A stretch of DNA of 52,610 nucleotides, from the NCBI GenBank assembly GCA_050250665.1, contig JBFWOF010000047.1, positions 1 to 52,610 on the forward strand, given 5' to 3'. This DNA comes from JADKFD01 sp050250665. Lineage in GTDB: Bacteria; Pseudomonadota; Gammaproteobacteria; Xanthomonadales; SZUA-5. Shown piece by piece: positions 51,108-52,610 of this stretch. Under the pieces are notes generated by a model that was not told the origin of the DNA, ran no database searches, and saw only the letters and a list, made by a program, of their open reading frames with translations. Position numbers and translations under genes: made by a program. The number at the start of each line of letters is the position of its first letter. The stretch's first letter is position 1.

Positions 51108-52438
51108 GCCGCATTCCTCATGCCATCGTCAACGATCGATCGTTTGTGCGTCACGTAATACTCGAATTCAGGCCAGAACTGTTTGAGCATGCCCTGTACT
51201 GGCCAGGCGGCGGCTTCGCCGAAGGCGCAGATGGTGTGCCCCTCGATCTGTCCGGCGGCACTCTTCAGCAGATGCAGATCCTCGATGCTGCCCTGGCCCT
51301 CGCTGATGCGCTTGAGCACGCGATACATCCAGCCGGTGCCTTCGCGGCAGGGTGTGCACTGGCCGCAGGACTCGTGATAGTAGAAGCGTGAGATCCGTGT
51401 CAGGGCCCGCACCATGCAGGTGCTGTCGTCCATGACGATCACCGCGCCCGAGCCGAGGCCGGAACCCGCCTTCTGCAGGCTGTCGAAGTCCATGGTGATG
51501 TCCATCATCACCGAGGCGGGCAGCACCGGCATCGACGAGCCGCCGGGAATCACGCCCTTGAGCTTGCGACCTGGCCGCAGTCCGCCGGCCATCTCCAGCA
51601 GATCGCGGAAAGGTGTACCCAGCGGCACTTCATAGTTGCCGGGCTTCTGCACATGGCCCGACACCGAAAAGATCTTGGGGCCGCCGTTGTTCGGCTTGCC
51701 GATACCAAGGAACCAGTCGGCGCCATTGCGGATGATCGCCGGTACCGAGGCGAAGGTTTCGGTGTTGTTGATCGTCGTCGGCTTGCCGTACAGGCCGAAG
51801 TTGGCGGGGAAGGGCGGTTTGAAACGGGGTTGACCCTTCTTGCCTTCCAGAGACTCCATCAATGCGGTCTCTTCGCCGCAGATGTAGGCGCCGGCACCGA
51901 GCGAAGCATAGAGGTCGTAGTCGAAGCCGCTGCCCAGGATGTTCTTGCCCAGCCAGCCGTGTTCGTAGGCCTCGCGCACGGCCGCATCGAAGCGCTGGAA
52001 GGGCTCATTCTGGAACTCGCCGCGCATGTAGTTGTAGCCAGCGGTGGCGCCCATCGCCCAGCCACCGATGATCATGCCCTCGATCACCGCATGCGGATTG
52101 AAGCGCAGGATGTCGCGGTCATGGCAGGTGCCGGGCTCGGATTCGTCCGAGTTGCACAGGATGTACTTGGCGCCGGGCGCATTGCGCGGCATGAAGCTCC
52201 ATTTCAGTCCGGTCGGAAAACCGGCGCCGCCGCGCCCGCGCAGGGCCGAAGCCTTGACGGTGTCGATCACCTGTTCGCGGGTCCAGCCCTCGGTCAGGAT
52301 CTTGCGCAGCGCCTGATAGCCGCCGGATTTCAGATAGGCGTCATAGCTCCAGGGCTGATCGAAATGCAGCGTCGTGAAACAGACGTTGTGGGCCTGCGGC
52401 ACGAGGCCTAGTGGATTCATCGGCTCCATCGGCGTCAC
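51104..52438 (-). CDS. nuoF: NADH-quinone oxidoreductase subunit F
   Basis: 444 residues. The FMN/NADH region contains SALRGRGGAGFPTGLKW (about 65-80) and YICGEETALMESLEG, and the N3 [4Fe-4S] cluster is bound by SCGQCTPCREG (about 360) with a late cysteine. It oxidises NADH and passes electrons to NuoE and NuoG. The GTG at 52438 overlaps the nuoE stop (GTGA), and the ATG three codons on is an alternative start. Confidence 0.96.
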   Translation of the reverse strand: MTPMEPMNPLGLVPQAHNVCFTTLHFDQPWSYDAYLKSGGYQALRKILTEGWTREQVIDTVKASALRGRGGAGFPTGLKWSFMPRNAPGAKYILCNSDESEPGTCHDRDILRFNPHAVIEGMIIGGWAMGATAGYNYMRGEFQNEPFQRFDAAVREAYEHGWLGKNILGSGFDYDLYASLGAGAYICGEETALMESLEGKKGQPRFKPPFPANFGLYGKPTTINNTETFASVPAIIRNGADWFLGIGKPNNGGPKIFSVSGHVQKPGNYEVPLGTPFRDLLEMAGGLRPGRKLKGVIPGGSSMPVLPASVMMDITMDFDSLQKAGSGLGSGAVIVMDDSTCMVRALTRISRFYYHESCGQCTPCREGTGWMYRVLKRISEGQGSIEDLHLLKSAAGQIEGHTICAFGEAAAWPVQGMLKQFWPEFEYYVTHKRSIVDDGMRNAA

Positions 52439-52610
52439 TTCAAGGCATCCAGAATGAGATCGACTTTCTCGGGGGTCAGGTGTTCATGGAACTCGCCATC
52501 GACCCTCATCATCGGCGCGCGCACGCACGCGGCCAGACAGTCTTCTTCTTCGATGAGTTGGTTTCGACCGTCGGGCGTGCTGTCGCCGGTGCTGTTGCCG
52601 AGCTTCTTCT
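52435..52610 (-). CDS. nuoE: NADH-quinone oxidoreductase subunit E, C-terminal part
   Basis: Only the last ~58 codons are inside the window. The translated end reads EEEDCLAACVRAPMM followed by RVDGEFHEHLTPEKVDLIL, matching the C-terminal [2Fe-2S] ferredoxin fold of NuoE with its two clustered cysteines. It continues the conserved E-F-G-H-I-J-K-L-M-N order. nuoA-D and the operon promoter should lie to the right. Confidence 0.92.
   Translation of the reverse strand, partial: KKLGNSTGDSTPDGRNQLIEEEDCLAACVRAPMMRVDGEFHEHLTPEKVDLILDALK

Overview
The window is high-GC, densely coded DNA that looks like a gammaproteobacterial chromosome, most likely Xanthomonadales/Lysobacterales. The supporting evidence is the run ndk-rlmN-pilF-rodZ-yfgM-bamB-der, a rhodanese-MoeB fusion, a nuo operon, and the abundance of GTAG-type REP elements and 7-bp tandem repeats between genes. 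The taxonomic call is inference from gene content and order. I saw no rRNA, tRNA, CRISPR array, prophage, transposase or plasmid gene.

Layout. (1) 1-4116: an edge fragment, a SnoaL/NTF2-like protein, two orphan multi-pass membrane proteins and a secreted M28-type metallopeptidase. (2) 4117-11398: beta-oxidation genes fadH, fadA and fadN (dehydrogenase domain first, hydratase domain second) plus a small membrane protein, separated by repeat-filled spacers. (3) 11741-20850: a long rightward run with many 1-4 base stop/start overlaps: ndk, rlmN, pilF, rodZ, yfgM, bamB, der, moeA and rhodanese-moeB. (4) 21111-23244: a Methyltransf_16-like enzyme, a DUF1244 protein and folD. (5) 23300-26947: a four-gene TRAP transporter operon whose first gene is a TatT-like TPR lipoprotein. 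(6) 27180-32505: fadD, a small lipoprotein, and a phospholipid group (CDP-alcohol phosphatidyltransferase divergent from plsC-cdsA). (7) 32874-35417: a DUF4139 protein and a sterol-desaturase family hydroxylase. (8) 35720-39869: three overlapping genes, Ada-domain/AlkA glycosylase, an O6-alkylguanine methyltransferase with a tandem SH3-like tail, and a periplasmic heptahaem-TPR protein. (9) 40456-40878: a DUF4399 protein. (10) 41253-52610: the leftward complex I operon nuoE(partial)-F-G-H-I-J-K-L-M-N; nuoA-D presumably lie beyond the right edge.

The most unusual content is of two kinds. One is the non-coding layer. Spacers are filled by nested inverted elements made of 7-bp tandem arrays (unit sequence changes from locus to locus, unit length does not), 9-bp-phased inverted repeats, and REP hairpins headed GTRGG whose stems covary. 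Several heptamer arrays begin within a few bases of a stop codon. The other is the alkylation-repair operon, which couples DNA repair to an SH3-tailed methyltransferase and a seven-haem exported protein by ATGA overlaps. Nearly all small accessory proteins here have no assignable function from sequence alone.
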